From an uncultured Kiritimatiellota bacterium (GTDB taxonomy: Bacteria > Verrucomicrobiota > Kiritimatiellia > RFP12 > DVOR01), in assembly GCA_944389585.1 (NCBI GenBank), contig CALXMW010000005.1, positions 1 to 64,000 of the forward strand: a stretch of DNA of 64,000 nt, in the 5' to 3' direction. A program made the position numbers and the translations under genes. The first letter of the stretch is position 1; the number at the start of each line of letters is the position of its first letter. Shown one piece after another: positions 1 through 8,727 of this stretch. Under the pieces are notes generated by a model. That model was not told the origin of the DNA and searched no databases. It saw only the letters and a program-made list of their open reading frames with translations.

Positions 1-26
1 TGGTGCGCCCCCCGGGGGGCGCACCA
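1..26. repeat. Perfect 26-nt GC palindrome at window start
   Basis: The two 13-nt halves (TGGTGCGCCCCCC and GGGGGGCGCACCA) are exact reverse complements with no loop. A partial third copy of the arm (GGGCGCACC) follows at about 29-37. It could be a terminator hairpin for a gene left of the window, but there is no T-tract on either side. It resembles the GC hairpins found elsewhere in this window. Confidence 0.6.
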
Positions 27-56
27 GAGGGCGCACCGCCCCCCTTCCGCCTCGCC

Positions 57-76
57 GCATTACATTGTGCAACTTT
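57..76. repeat. 20-nt motif, copy 1 (see 27643-27662)
   Basis: CGCATTACATTGTGCAACTT here matches 19 of 20 bases at 27643-27662. Both copies lie about 90-100 nt upstream of a + strand core gene (the aminotransferase gene here, proS there). The second copy is also at the 5' end of a phage-derived gene. It could be an attachment-site remnant, a mobile element end or a shared regulatory site; the sequence does not decide. Confidence 0.5.
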
Positions 77-174
77 CACGGCTTGGTTCGGCTTTGTGGT
101 GGGGTGAAGGGTGGCGTGTGTTTTTGGTATGATAAATGGGTTTGGGCGAAATGCCCTTTTGAGAGAGGATGATG

Positions 175-1347
175 ATGAAAGAGCTGAACCCTATCGTCAC
201 GACGATTCCCCCTTCGGCGACTTTGGCCATTTCGAGCAAGGCGGCGGAGTTGGCGGCAAAGGGCGAGAAGATTTGCGCGTTCGCGGCGGGCGAGCCGGAT
301 TTCGACACGCCGGAGTGCATCAAGCGCGCTTGCGCGGAGGCGTTGGCGGCGAATAAGACGCGGTATGTGGCGGCGGCGGGGTTGCCGGCGTTGCGCGAGG
401 CGTTGTGCGAGAAGCTGGAGACGGCGAACGGGATCAAGTATGAGCCGAGCCAGGTGATTGTGGCGAACGGCGGCAAGCATGCGTTGTCGCAGGTTTTCCT
501 GACGATGCTCCGGCCGGGGGATGAGGTGATCATCCCGGCGCCGTATTGGCTGTCGTATCCGGAGATGGTGCGGGTGGCGGGGGGGACGCCGGTCTTCGTG
601 GAGACGCACGTGGAGGATCATTTCCTCATGACGCCGGAGCAGTTCGAGGCGGCCATCACGCCGCGGACGAAGGCGGTGGTCGTTTGCTCGCCTTCGAACC
701 CGACGGGCATGATGTACAGCCCGGCGCAGTTGCGCGCCATCGGCGAGGTGGCCATCCGGCATGATTTGTGGGTGGTTTCGGACGAGATTTACGAGCGGAT
801 GACGTATGGCGACGTGGAGCAGGCGTCGATGGCGTCGTTCGGGCCGGAGTTTTACGAGCACACGGTGACGGTGAACGGCTTTTCCAAGACGTATGCGATG
901 ACGGGGTGGCGCCTGGGCTACGCGGCCGCGCCCAAGCCGTTCGCCAAGGCGCTTTCGGCGTTGCAGAGCCATCTGGCCAGCGCGCCGAACACGTTCGCGC
1001 AGTGGGGGGCCTTGGCCGCGTTGCGCGAGGGGGAGGCGGACGTGCGCAAGATGGTGGCCGCCTTTGCCGAGCGGCGCGACCGGATTTACGAACTGGTCTC
1101 GGCCATCCCGGGGATCAAGTGCCCCAAGCCGCAGGGCGCGTTCTACGTTTTCCCGAACATCGCGGACTATGGCATGGGCTCGCTGGAGTTTGCCCAGCGT
1201 TTGCTTGAGAGCAAGCACGTGGCGGTGGTGCCGGGCATCGCGTTCGGCAACGACCGTTGCGTGCGGCTGAGTTACGCTTGCTCGATGGGGAACATCGAGG
1301 AGGGGCTGCGCCGCATGGCGGAGTTCTGCGCCGAATTGAGGAAATAA
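175..1347 (+). CDS. aspC: Class I aminotransferase, aspartate aminotransferase type
   Basis: PLP-dependent enzyme moving an amino group between aspartate and 2-oxoglutarate; some subgroup Ib members also act on prephenate. Visible motifs are CSPSNPTG (PLP-binding Asn near residue 175), SDEIYE (Asp and Tyr of the PLP pocket) and NGFSKTYAMTGWRLGY, which carries the Schiff-base lysine near residue 238. Length (about 390 aa) is normal for the family. Three ATGs lie in a row at 169, 172 and 175. GAGAGAGG at 161-168 is spaced properly only from the third, so I use 175. The gene heads a + strand run. Family assignment is firm; the exact amino donor is inferred. Confidence 0.9.
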   Translation: MKELNPIVTTIPPSATLAISSKAAELAAKGEKICAFAAGEPDFDTPECIKRACAEALAANKTRYVAAAGLPALREALCEKLETANGIKYEPSQVIVANGGKHALSQVFLTMLRPGDEVIIPAPYWLSYPEMVRVAGGTPVFVETHVEDHFLMTPEQFEAAITPRTKAVVVCSPSNPTGMMYSPAQLRAIGEVAIRHDLWVVSDEIYERMTYGDVEQASMASFGPEFYEHTVTVNGFSKTYAMTGWRLGYAAAPKPFAKALSALQSHLASAPNTFAQWGALAALREGEADVRKMVAAFAERRDRIYELVSAIPGIKCPKPQGAFYVFPNIADYGMGSLEFAQRLLESKHVAVVPGIAFGNDRCVRLSYACSMGNIEEGLRRMAEFCAELRK

Positions 1348-1370
1348 GGCCAAACGAGGAAAGAAGAGAG

Positions 1371-3263
1371 GTGAGCACGTATCGCCACGCCTTTTTCAAG
1401 GCCGCCCGCACCACCCAGCCCGCGCTTGCGACGGGCGCCGACATCGAGCATTTGGACGCGCTCCCGCGCACCTACTGGGTCGTCCTGGCCACCCCCAACG
1501 ACGGCACGCCGCTGGCGCAACACCTTGATGCCGACGGCGATGGGCGCATCCGCGTGCCGGATGTGCTTGGCGCCGTCGACTGGCTCAAGCCGCGCCTGGC
1601 TTCCTTCGACCGCCTGCTGGCCCCGCTCGAGGGGCTTTCCGCCGAGGATTTCCGCGCCGACACGCCGGAAGGCAAGGGGCTCCAAGACCTTTTCAAGGAG
1701 CTTTCCCCGGATGGTGCCGCGCTTGATTGCGCCGCGCTGACCGCGGCCTTCGATGCCTTCGCCGCGCGCCCTGCCAACGGCGACGGGGCCGTGCCGGCGG
1801 ATGCCGCGCCCGAGGCGCTCCGCCCCGCCATCCAGGCCATCGCGTCCGTGGCGAAGGCCGAGGGTGTGTCGCGCGACGCGATCGCCGCCTTCGATGCCGC
1901 CGTCGCCGCGCGTTCGGCGTGGGTGGCGGCCGACCCAAAGGGGTTGGCGCCGGCCGCCGTGGACGCGGTGAACCGGTTGCGCGGGAAGGTCGACGCCTAT
2001 TTCCTCCCGTGCGGCGAGGCGGGCGCGGAGCCCGCGCAGGCCGATTTGTTCGGGGGGCAGGCCCCGCTTGCCTTGCGCGACGGCATCAACGCCCTCTGGC
2101 GGAAGGACACGGAGGCCCTCGCGGAGGCGCTTGGCAAGGATACGCTTTCCGCGGAGGATTGGCTTGCGCTCAAGGCGCAGGCCGACGCGGCGAACGCTTG
2201 GCGCGCCGCCGAGCCCGAGGATGGCCTCGAGGCGCTGTCGGCGGAGGCCCTTCAGGCGGCGCTGGACGGCGAGACGCGCAAGGCCATCGAGGCGCTGATT
2301 GCCGCGGATGAGGCCGCCGCGCCCCTTGCCACCGCCTTTGGCGACCTGCGCAAGTTCGCGGTGCTGCGCGAGGGGCTCCTGCGTTTCCTGCGGAACTTCG
2401 TGAACGTGGCGGATCTTTACCCGCCGAAGGCCAAGCCGACCTTCCTGGAGGGTTTGCTGTATATGGACGGGCGTTGCTGCACGCTCTGCTTCCCGCTCGA
2501 CGCGGGGGCGAACGTGGCGGCGCACGCGGCGCTTTCCAAGGAGTCCCGCTGCAGCTTGGCCTATTGCAAGCTTGAGCGCCAGGGCGCCGCGGGCGGGAAC
2601 ATCCTGGCGGTCTTCACCGCGGGCTCGACCGGAAACCTCTATGTCGGCAAGCGCGGCCTTTACATCGACGACGACGGGTTGGATTGGGACGCGACCATCA
2701 CGACGTTGGACATCAACACCATTAGCCTGACGGAGGCCTTCTTCGCGCCGTGGCGGAAGATCGCCGCGACCTGCGCCGAGACCGTCCGCAAGCTCGTCGG
2801 GAGCAAGGGCGACGCCGCGGCCGCGAGCGCCTCCAGCGTGGCGGTGGCGAAGACGGACGCGGTCGTCAGCGGCACGCCCCCGGCCGCCGCGCCTGCGGCG
2901 CCCGCCGCCCCGGTACCCGCGCCGGCCGCGGGGTCGCAGATGGCTTCCGTGGCGACCCTTGGCATCGCGCTTTCCTTCGTGGCGTCGGCGGTCGCGGCGA
3001 TTGCCTCCGCGATCACGAGCGCGCCGCTGTGGAAGACGGGCGCGGTGGTGCTTGCCATCGTGCTGGCGGTGTCCATCCCGAGCGTGATTTTGGCGTGGTT
3101 CCGCCTGCGCAACCGCGACCTCGCGCCCATCCTGAACGCCTCCGGCTGGGCCATCAACCTGCGCATCGGGCTGACGGCGCGCTTGGGCGCGTTCTTCACG
3201 CACCAGGCGTGCTACGTGGGGCGGTGCTTCGTCCGCCGGCCCAAGCAGCCCAAGGAGGCCTGA
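1371..3263 (+). CDS. Unknown 630-aa membrane protein with EF-hand-like loop
   Basis: I do not recognise a named family. GTG at 1371 is preferred because GAGGAAAGAAGAGAG lies just upstream; the longer open frame from 1257 would overlap the aminotransferase gene. Residues about 50-60 hold an EF-hand-like calcium loop (DADGDGRI). The middle is Ala/Asp/Glu-rich and probably helical. An Ala/Pro linker (about 495-520) leads to two transmembrane segments near 527-548 and 556-576, followed by a basic C-terminal tail. A Cys-rich patch (GRCCTLCF) lies around residue 400. The stop is 1 nt from the next start. A membrane-anchored protein with a large soluble domain is likely; its function is unknown. Confidence 0.8.
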   Translation: MSTYRHAFFKAARTTQPALATGADIEHLDALPRTYWVVLATPNDGTPLAQHLDADGDGRIRVPDVLGAVDWLKPRLASFDRLLAPLEGLSAEDFRADTPEGKGLQDLFKELSPDGAALDCAALTAAFDAFAARPANGDGAVPADAAPEALRPAIQAIASVAKAEGVSRDAIAAFDAAVAARSAWVAADPKGLAPAAVDAVNRLRGKVDAYFLPCGEAGAEPAQADLFGGQAPLALRDGINALWRKDTEALAEALGKDTLSAEDWLALKAQADAANAWRAAEPEDGLEALSAEALQAALDGETRKAIEALIAADEAAAPLATAFGDLRKFAVLREGLLRFLRNFVNVADLYPPKAKPTFLEGLLYMDGRCCTLCFPLDAGANVAAHAALSKESRCSLAYCKLERQGAAGGNILAVFTAGSTGNLYVGKRGLYIDDDGLDWDATITTLDINTISLTEAFFAPWRKIAATCAETVRKLVGSKGDAAAASASSVAVAKTDAVVSGTPPAAAPAAPAAPVPAPAAGSQMASVATLGIALSFVASAVAAIASAITSAPLWKTGAVVLAIVLAVSIPSVILAWFRLRNRDLAPILNASGWAINLRIGLTARLGAFFTHQACYVGRCFVRRPKQPKEA

Positions 3264-3264
3264 G

Positions 3265-4137
3265 ATGGCCGCGAAGTTCCCGCCTTTCCTGGGCTCCGAG
3301 CATCCGCCCGCCGAGAAGGGGCAGGCGCGCTTTCACGTCATCCCCGTGCCGATGGAGCATTCCGTCTCCTATGGCTCGGGCGCGGCGAATGGGCCCGCGG
3401 CCATCTTGGCGGCCTCGGATCAGCTCGAGGCCTATGAGGGCGGGGACTTCCCGTGCGCGGGGGGCATTTTCACCGCCAAGCCCGTGCGTCCGCCGGCGGC
3501 CAAGGCCAAAGACCCGGAGGCATGGCTCCGCGCCATCGAGAAGGCCGTGGGCGAGGCGCTTGACTGCGGCGCCAGGCCGGTGATGCTCGGCGGCGAGCAC
3601 ACCGTCACCTTGGGCGCGGCGTTGGCCTACAAGGTGCGCGGGGAAAAGATCGGCATCGTCCATTTCGACGCGCACGCCGATTTGCGCGACAGTTACGAAG
3701 GCTCGCCGCTTTCGCATGCCTGCGTCCTGCGGCGGTGCCATGAGCTGGGGTTCCCCGTGGCGCAGTTCGCCACGCGCGCCTATTGCGAGGACGAGGCGGC
3801 CTATCGCGCCGCGAACCGCCGCACGCTTTTCGCCAACGACGCCGAGACGCTCGCGCTCAAGGGCCCGCCGCGCCCCATCCTCCCGAAGACCTTTCCCAAG
3901 CAGGTGTACGTCACCTTTGACGTGGATGGCTTGGATCCGGCCATCATGCCCGCGACGGGGACGCCCGTGCCGGGCGGGTTGCTGTGGTGGTCGGCGCTCT
4001 TCATCCTCCGCGAAATCGCCGCCGACCGTGACATCGTGGGGTGCGACGTCGTGGAGTTGGCGCCGATCCCCGGGCTGCACCACGCCGATTTCACCGCCGC
4101 CAAGCTGACGCAGGCGCTCATGGGGTTGATGCGCTGA
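3265..4137 (+). CDS. speB: Agmatinase/arginase-family ureohydrolase
   Basis: Mn-dependent hydrolysis of agmatine to putrescine and urea is the likely reaction. The binuclear metal ligands of the ureohydrolase family are all present: GGEHT, HFDAHADLR and FDVDGLDP, with SHACVLR following the second. The product is 290 aa, typical for bacterial SpeB. AAGGAGG at 3252-3258 sits 6 nt before the ATG. The gene is 1 nt from its upstream neighbour and directly abuts the HAD gene, so it lies inside one transcription unit. Arginase, guanidinobutyrase and formimidoglutamase share these motifs, so the substrate remains inferred. Confidence 0.88.
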   Translation: MAAKFPPFLGSEHPPAEKGQARFHVIPVPMEHSVSYGSGAANGPAAILAASDQLEAYEGGDFPCAGGIFTAKPVRPPAAKAKDPEAWLRAIEKAVGEALDCGARPVMLGGEHTVTLGAALAYKVRGEKIGIVHFDAHADLRDSYEGSPLSHACVLRRCHELGFPVAQFATRAYCEDEAAYRAANRRTLFANDAETLALKGPPRPILPKTFPKQVYVTFDVDGLDPAIMPATGTPVPGGLLWWSALFILREIAADRDIVGCDVVELAPIPGLHHADFTAAKLTQALMGLMR

Positions 4138-5115
4138 ATGGAACCCCCGCGCGTCAGTTCGGCCTTGGATGAGGCGCTCGCCCGCTTCGAGGGGGCCAAG
4201 CTTGCCTTCGTGGACGGCGTGTGGGTGAACGAGTCGGTGCGCGGGCGCGACCTGAAGTATTACGTCTTCGATTGGGACGACAACGTCCTTTGCATGCCAA
4301 CGCGCATCCATATGGAGCGCCGCGACAGCCGTGGCGAGTGGGTGCCGCATGTCTGCTCCACCGCCACTTACAGCGTCATCCGCGCCGACGCCGAGCACTA
4401 CCGTTTCCCGCAGGGGCGCCGCGAGCTGGCCTTCGTGGAGTTCCAGGACACGCGCACGCCGTTGGGGGGCGGCACCTTCCTGGACGATCTTGACCGCGCG
4501 CTCGACGCCATCGCCTCTGGGCGGCGCACGCCGCCGCCGAGCTTCGCCACCTTCCGCAAGACGCTCGTGGAAGGGCGGCTCTTTGCCATCGTCACCGCGC
4601 GCGGGCATGCCTCGGACACCCTGCGCCAGGGCGTGGAGCGCTTCATCGAGCGCGTGCTCTCGCCGGTCGAGCGCGAGATCATGCTCATCAACCTGCGCGG
4701 GTACTCGTACTGCTTCGACCACGTGCAGACCTTCCCCTCGCAGACCGCCGTCCTGCGCCGCTACCTTTCCCTCAACCGTTACCACGCCATCACTTCGCCG
4801 GATTTCGACCGCCGCCTGGCCGAGGAGGCCCCCGGGCTGACCAGCCAGGAGGGACGCAAGCGTTTTGCCATCCGCGATTTCATCGACCATCTCGTTCGGA
4901 TCCTCGACACCACCGGCATGGCCGCGCTTCGCCTGCCCATCTCCGTCGGCTTCTCGGACGACGACCCGCGCAACGTGCAGGCCGTGCGCGATTACATCGA
5001 GAGCGTCCTCGCCCGCCGCTTCCCCACCGTCAAGTTCTGCGTCTATGACACCTCGGACGGCGCAGGCGCCCACAAGATGATGATCTCCGGCCAGCTGGAG
5101 CTTCCCCTCGAATGA
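4138..5115 (+). CDS. HAD-superfamily hydrolase-like protein
   Basis: The three conserved HAD motifs are visible. Motif I is VFDWDDN (residues 43-49, DxD with nucleophile Asp45). Motif II is IVTARGH, near residue 150. The acidic motif IV is GFSDDDPRN, near residue 275. Between motifs I and II lies about 100 aa of unassigned insert. The 325-aa length is longer than simple phosphatases. The start codon directly follows the agmatinase stop, and its stop overlaps the mnmA start by 4 nt, so translation is probably coupled. A phosphatase or nucleotidase role is likely; the substrate cannot be read from sequence. Confidence 0.75.
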   Translation: MEPPRVSSALDEALARFEGAKLAFVDGVWVNESVRGRDLKYYVFDWDDNVLCMPTRIHMERRDSRGEWVPHVCSTATYSVIRADAEHYRFPQGRRELAFVEFQDTRTPLGGGTFLDDLDRALDAIASGRRTPPPSFATFRKTLVEGRLFAIVTARGHASDTLRQGVERFIERVLSPVEREIMLINLRGYSYCFDHVQTFPSQTAVLRRYLSLNRYHAITSPDFDRRLAEEAPGLTSQEGRKRFAIRDFIDHLVRILDTTGMAALRLPISVGFSDDDPRNVQAVRDYIESVLARRFPTVKFCVYDTSDGAGAHKMMISGQLELPLE

Positions 5116-6128
5116 AGCTTGCCGTTGCCTTTTCCGGCGGCGTCGATTCCGCCGTGTGCGTCCGGCTGTTGCAGGCGCAAGGGTACACGGTCGAGGCGTG
5201 GCATATGCTCACGCTCGCCGCCGCGCCCGCGCCCGGGGTCGTCGCCTTGGCCGAGGCCCTGGGCGTGCCCCTGCGCACGGTCGACCTTCGGGCGGACTTC
5301 GAGCGCGAGGTCGTCGCGCCCTTCTTTGCCGACTATGCCGCCGGCCTGACGCCGAACCCCTGTTGCCGGTGCAACCCGCGCCTGAAGTTCGGCCTTCTGC
5401 GCCAGGCCATCGGCGGGCCGATGGCCACCGGGCATTACGTTGCCAAAGCGCGCGAGCCGCAGACCGGCGCGCTCACGCTCCGGTGCGCCACCGATGCCGC
5501 CAAAGACCAATCCTATTTCCTTTGCGAACTCTCCCCCGCCGACCTCGACGGCGTCTGCTTCCCCCTTGCCGACCGCACCCGCGCCGAGGTCGTCGCCCTC
5601 GCCCGCGACTGGGCGCTCCCCATCCCGGAGAGCCGTTTGGCCTCCGGCAGCCAAGACATCTGCTTCCTTCCCGGCGGCGACTATCGCCCCGAGCTCCGCC
5701 GCCGCCATCCGGAGACCGACCGCCCCGGCGACATCCTTTCCCCCGAGGGCCGCGTCATCGGCCGCCACGCGGGGCTGGCCAACTACACGCGCGGCCAACG
5801 CCGCGGCCTGGGCGTCGCGACGGGCGGGCGCGCCTTCGTCGTTGGCTTCGACCGCGCGCGCAACACGCTCACCCTGGGCCCCAAGGAGGCGCTGCTCACC
5901 TCGGCTTTCCGCGTCGGCCCGGTGAATTGGCTGGTGCCGCCGACCTTTCCCCTTGCGTGCCAAGCCGTCACGCGCTACCATCATCCTCCCTTCGATTGCC
6001 TTGTCCACGCCGACGGCCGCGTCGAGGCCGCCCACCCGCAGAGCCTTGTCACCCCCGGCCAACGCTGCGCCTTTTACCGCGGGCCTTATCTGCTCGGCGG
6101 CGGCCCCATCCTTCCGGAGCACCCATGA
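5112..6128 (+). CDS. mnmA: tRNA-specific 2-thiouridylase MnmA
   Basis: It adds the 2-thio group to wobble uridine 34 of tRNA(Lys/Glu/Gln), using ATP and sulfur relayed from a cysteine desulfurase. The N-terminal PP-loop reads SGGVDSAV (residues 9-16). The catalytic cysteine pair is present: one in PNPCCRCN and the second in SGSQDICFL. The C-terminal half carries NYTRGQRRGLG, a conserved MnmA motif. At 338 aa it is slightly short of the usual 360-370. ATGA overlaps join it to the HAD gene before and the MurU-AmgK gene after. Confidence 0.9.
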   Translation: MKLAVAFSGGVDSAVCVRLLQAQGYTVEAWHMLTLAAAPAPGVVALAEALGVPLRTVDLRADFEREVVAPFFADYAAGLTPNPCCRCNPRLKFGLLRQAIGGPMATGHYVAKAREPQTGALTLRCATDAAKDQSYFLCELSPADLDGVCFPLADRTRAEVVALARDWALPIPESRLASGSQDICFLPGGDYRPELRRRHPETDRPGDILSPEGRVIGRHAGLANYTRGQRRGLGVATGGRAFVVGFDRARNTLTLGPKEALLTSAFRVGPVNWLVPPTFPLACQAVTRYHHPPFDCLVHADGRVEAAHPQSLVTPGQRCAFYRGPYLLGGGPILPEHP

Positions 6129-7804
6129 CAGACCTCGCTTTCGTCCTTTGCGCCGGCCTCGGTGAACGCTTGCGCCCCATGACGCTCGCCACGCCCAAGC
6201 CGCTCGTCCCCATCTGGAACCGCCCGCTCCTTGCCCACACCCTCGCGACCCTGGAAGGGTGGGGTGTGCGCGAGGTCTTCCTCAACTCCCACTGGTTGCC
6301 CGAACGCCTCTGCGCCTTCATCGCGGATTATCGCGGCCCGCTTGCCCTCCACGAGCTCCATGAGCCAGACCTCCTTGGCACGGGCGGCGCGCTCCGCGGG
6401 TTGGCCCCGCACCTCAAAGGCCGCCCTTTCTGGCTGGTCAACGGCGACGTCGTCTTCCACGCGGATCCCGCGCCGATCGAGGCGGCCTTCGAGTCCTCCG
6501 GTCGCTTCGGCGCCGCCTGGCTGGAGCCCACGCGCGGCCCCCGCACCGTGGAGATGGACTATGCCGGGCGCGTCACCTGCTGGCGTTCCCCCACGCCCGC
6601 CGTCGCGCACACGTACACCTTCACCGGCGTCAGCCTGCTTTCGCCGGACGTCTTGGGGTACCTTCCCGAGGCCCGCGCCTGTTCGCTCATCGACGCCTTC
6701 GAGAACGCCGCCCTCGCCAACCGCTTCGTCCGCGGCGTTGTCTTGCCCTCGGCCTACTGGAACGACGCCGGGACGCCCGCCGCCTACGTCGAGGCCCACC
6801 GCGACGCCAAACGCCTGCCCGAGCTGGCCCGCTACGCCGCCGGCGCGGCCGACCCGCTCCCGGGGCCCGTCCTCCGCGCGCTCGGGAAGCTGGGGTGGGA
6901 ACCTGCGGACACCATCGTCGCGCCCCTCGGGGCACGCGGCAGCAAGCGCACCTTCTGGCGGCTCGTCGGCCCACGCAAAAGCGCCCTCGCGATTGCCTAC
7001 GAGACGGAAGGGCGCGCCGAAAACGCCCGTTACGCCGCCTGTGCCAAAGCCTTGGCGAAGGCCGGCGTCGCCGTCCCCAAAGTCTTGGCCGACGACCCCA
7101 ACCTTCTGCTTCTGGAAGACCTTGGCGACGACACGCTCGACCGCCATGTCTCCGCCATCCGCGAGGATTTCCTTTGTGACTGCGCGGGCGGCCATTCCCA
7201 CGGGCATCGCCACGTTTCCCCGAAACTGAACCAGGTGATGGAACTCCTCGCGGCCTTCCATCGGGCCGATGTCGGCGACCTGCCGCTCGAGCCGCCCTTC
7301 GACGCAGACCTCTACGGCTGGGAGGTCGGCCTCTATGAGCAATTCGCCGCACCCTTCCCCCCGCAGGCCAAAGCCGAGCTGGGGAAAGTCCGCGACGCGC
7401 TTTTGTCCGAGCCCCAAGTGCTCGTCCATCGCGACTTCCAAAGCTCCAACCTCATCTGGCGTGACGGCCGCCCCTGGGTCATCGACTTTCAGGGAATGCG
7501 CCGCGGCCCCGCCCTTTACGATCTCGCCTCCTTCCTCTACGACCCCTACGTCGCGTGGGGCGATGCCGCCATCGACGCCGCCATCGCGGCCTATGCCGTC
7601 GCCTCGGGCCGCGACGAGGCCGGCCTTCGCGCCAAGCTCCCCCTTGCCGGCGTCCAACGCCTCATCCAAGCCCTTGGCGCCTACCACCGCCTGGCCAGCG
7701 TCGGCCAACCGCGCTTTTTGGCTTACGTCCCCACCGCCCGCGCCCGCGCCGCCACCCTCGCCCAGGCCGCCGCGCTCCCCGCCCTCGCCCACGCCCTTGC
7801 CTGA
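6125..7804 (+). CDS. MurU-AmgK-type fusion: sugar-1-phosphate nucleotidyltransferase + sugar kinase
   Basis: Residues about 1-235 are a nucleotidyltransferase: signature LCAGLGERLRPMT, PKPLVPI and metal-binding NGDVV, like MurU (UDP-MurNAc from MurNAc-1-P). Residues about 265-559 are an aminoglycoside-phosphotransferase-fold kinase with the catalytic loop VHRDFQSSNLIW and metal site VIDFQGMRRGP, the pattern of AmgK (anomeric MurNAc/GlcNAc kinase). In Pseudomonas these are separate neighbouring genes that recycle MurNAc into UDP-MurNAc, bypassing fosfomycin-sensitive de novo synthesis. Here one polypeptide would carry out both consecutive steps. A His-rich patch (GHSHGHRH) lies near residue 360. 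The start overlaps the mnmA stop by 4 nt. The fold assignment is firm; the MurNAc substrate is inferred. Confidence 0.82.
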   Translation: MTDLAFVLCAGLGERLRPMTLATPKPLVPIWNRPLLAHTLATLEGWGVREVFLNSHWLPERLCAFIADYRGPLALHELHEPDLLGTGGALRGLAPHLKGRPFWLVNGDVVFHADPAPIEAAFESSGRFGAAWLEPTRGPRTVEMDYAGRVTCWRSPTPAVAHTYTFTGVSLLSPDVLGYLPEARACSLIDAFENAALANRFVRGVVLPSAYWNDAGTPAAYVEAHRDAKRLPELARYAAGAADPLPGPVLRALGKLGWEPADTIVAPLGARGSKRTFWRLVGPRKSALAIAYETEGRAENARYAACAKALAKAGVAVPKVLADDPNLLLLEDLGDDTLDRHVSAIREDFLCDCAGGHSHGHRHVSPKLNQVMELLAAFHRADVGDLPLEPPFDADLYGWEVGLYEQFAAPFPPQAKAELGKVRDALLSEPQVLVHRDFQSSNLIWRDGRPWVIDFQGMRRGPALYDLASFLYDPYVAWGDAAIDAAIAAYAVASGRDEAGLRAKLPLAGVQRLIQALGAYHRLASVGQPRFLAYVPTARARAATLAQAAALPALAHALA

Positions 7805-7806
7805 TT

Positions 7807-7830
7807 GCCCTCGCCCGCTTTTGGGCGAGG
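7807..7830. terminator. Terminator-like hairpin without T-tract
   Basis: CCCTCGCCC and GGGCGAGGG form a perfect 9-bp stem around GCTTTT, 3 nt after the MurU-AmgK stop. An A-rich run, not T, follows, so intrinsic termination is uncertain. It separates the + strand operon from the next promoter. Confidence 0.45.
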
Positions 7831-7865
7831 GAAAGAAAGGGCTTCCCTTTTGCGCGGGAAAGGCG

Positions 7866-7871
7866 TATACT
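7866..7871 (+). promoter_or_regulatory. Probable -10 box (TATACT) for the small membrane protein
   Basis: TATACT lies 29 nt before the ATG at 7895 and follows the hairpin that closes the preceding gene. No good -35 is seen (TTCCCT at 7842-7847, 18 nt upstream, is the best). Confidence 0.4.
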
Positions 7872-7894
7872 ATGGGTAATCAAGGAGCATGACC

Positions 7895-8089
7895 ATGGCT
7901 GAGAAACCGTTTATCGCCGCGCGTCTGCGCAACCCCGCCGAGGAGGCGCCCGCCAAGCCCGCGAAGGCCAAGTCCAAGACCGATTGGATTGGCGGCGCGT
8001 GCGCCATCCTGGCCTTTTTGGTGGCCTGCGTGACGGCCTTTCTGCTCTATTCGGAATGGGATCAGCTGACGCGCTATCTCGGCGCCTGA
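7895..8089 (+). CDS. Small single-pass membrane protein
   Basis: A 64-aa product with an Ala/Pro/Lys-rich N-terminal half and one transmembrane helix (about residues 30-52), ending in a short outside tail. AAGGAG at 7882-7887 is 7 nt from the ATG at 7895 but only 1 nt from the ATG at 7889, so I use 7895. I recognise no family. It lies immediately before the rhomboid gene and probably overlaps its start, which suggests co-translation and perhaps a shared membrane location. Confidence 0.65.
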   Translation: MAEKPFIAARLRNPAEEAPAKPAKAKSKTDWIGGACAILAFLVACVTAFLLYSEWDQLTRYLGA

Positions 8090-8727
8090 AGCGGCGCGCG
8101 AGCCGATGTCCCGCCACGTGGGGGCTGTGCGGCCTCTGCGTGGCGGTTTGGTTGATTTGGCTGTGCGCGTCGGCGTTGCCGCCGTTGCGGGGGGTAGGGG
8201 GGGACTTCGTCTGGGCGCGGGCGTTGGAGACGCTTTTTGCGCTTAGCCCGGGGGCCGTCGCGCAGGGGGCGGTGTGGCAGGGGGTGACGTATGCGTTGCT
8301 GCACGGCTCGTGGGCGCACCTGCTGGTCAATCTGGCGGGGCTCGCCGTGACGGGGTCTGCGTTGGAGCGGGTGCTTGGGGCGCGGCGGATGGTGGCGCTG
8401 TTCACGCTTGGCGCGGCGGCGGGGGCGTGTGGGTTTTTGGCTTCGCTTTCGGTGGACGCGCGGTTGCCGGCGGGGATGGACTGCGTGGGGGCGTCGGCGG
8501 TGTTGGCGGCGTGCATCGGGGCGGTGACGACGCTGGCGTGGCGGGAGCGGGTGGTGCTGTGGGTGGCGGTGCTGCCGGTGCGGCTGCGGGCGGGGTGGCT
8601 GTTGCCGCTTTTCTTGGCCTTCTCGGTTTGCGAGGCGGTGTATTGGCCGCTGTTCACGGCGTATGGGGCGCACGTGGGCGGGTGGTTGGCGGGGGTGCTC
8701 CTGGGGGTGCTCTGGCGCCGGCGTTAG
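8056..8727 (+). CDS. Rhomboid-family intramembrane serine protease
   Basis: Multi-pass membrane protease that cleaves substrates inside the bilayer. Conserved rhomboid elements are visible: HGSWAHLLVNLAG (HxxxN in TM2), the nucleophile region VGASAVLA (GxS) and the catalytic histidine helix GAHVGGWLAG. About six hydrophobic helices are present in 223 aa. No ribosome site marks the start clearly. ATG 8056 overlaps the small protein gene by 34 nt, so the true start may lie slightly later. Its TAG stop overlaps the stop of the converging ABC transporter gene (8724-8727). Confidence 0.82.
   Translation: MGSADALSRRLKRRASRCPATWGLCGLCVAVWLIWLCASALPPLRGVGGDFVWARALETLFALSPGAVAQGAVWQGVTYALLHGSWAHLLVNLAGLAVTGSALERVLGARRMVALFTLGAAAGACGFLASLSVDARLPAGMDCVGASAVLAACIGAVTTLAWRERVVLWVAVLPVRLRAGWLLPLFLAFSVCEAVYWPLFTAYGAHVGGWLAGVLLGVLWRRR

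Noticed and set aside
76..1353. Long open frame antisense to the aminotransferase gene
   Set aside because: It is Arg/His-rich, mirrors the codon structure of a well-supported gene on the other strand and has no ribosome site; a GC-rich shadow.
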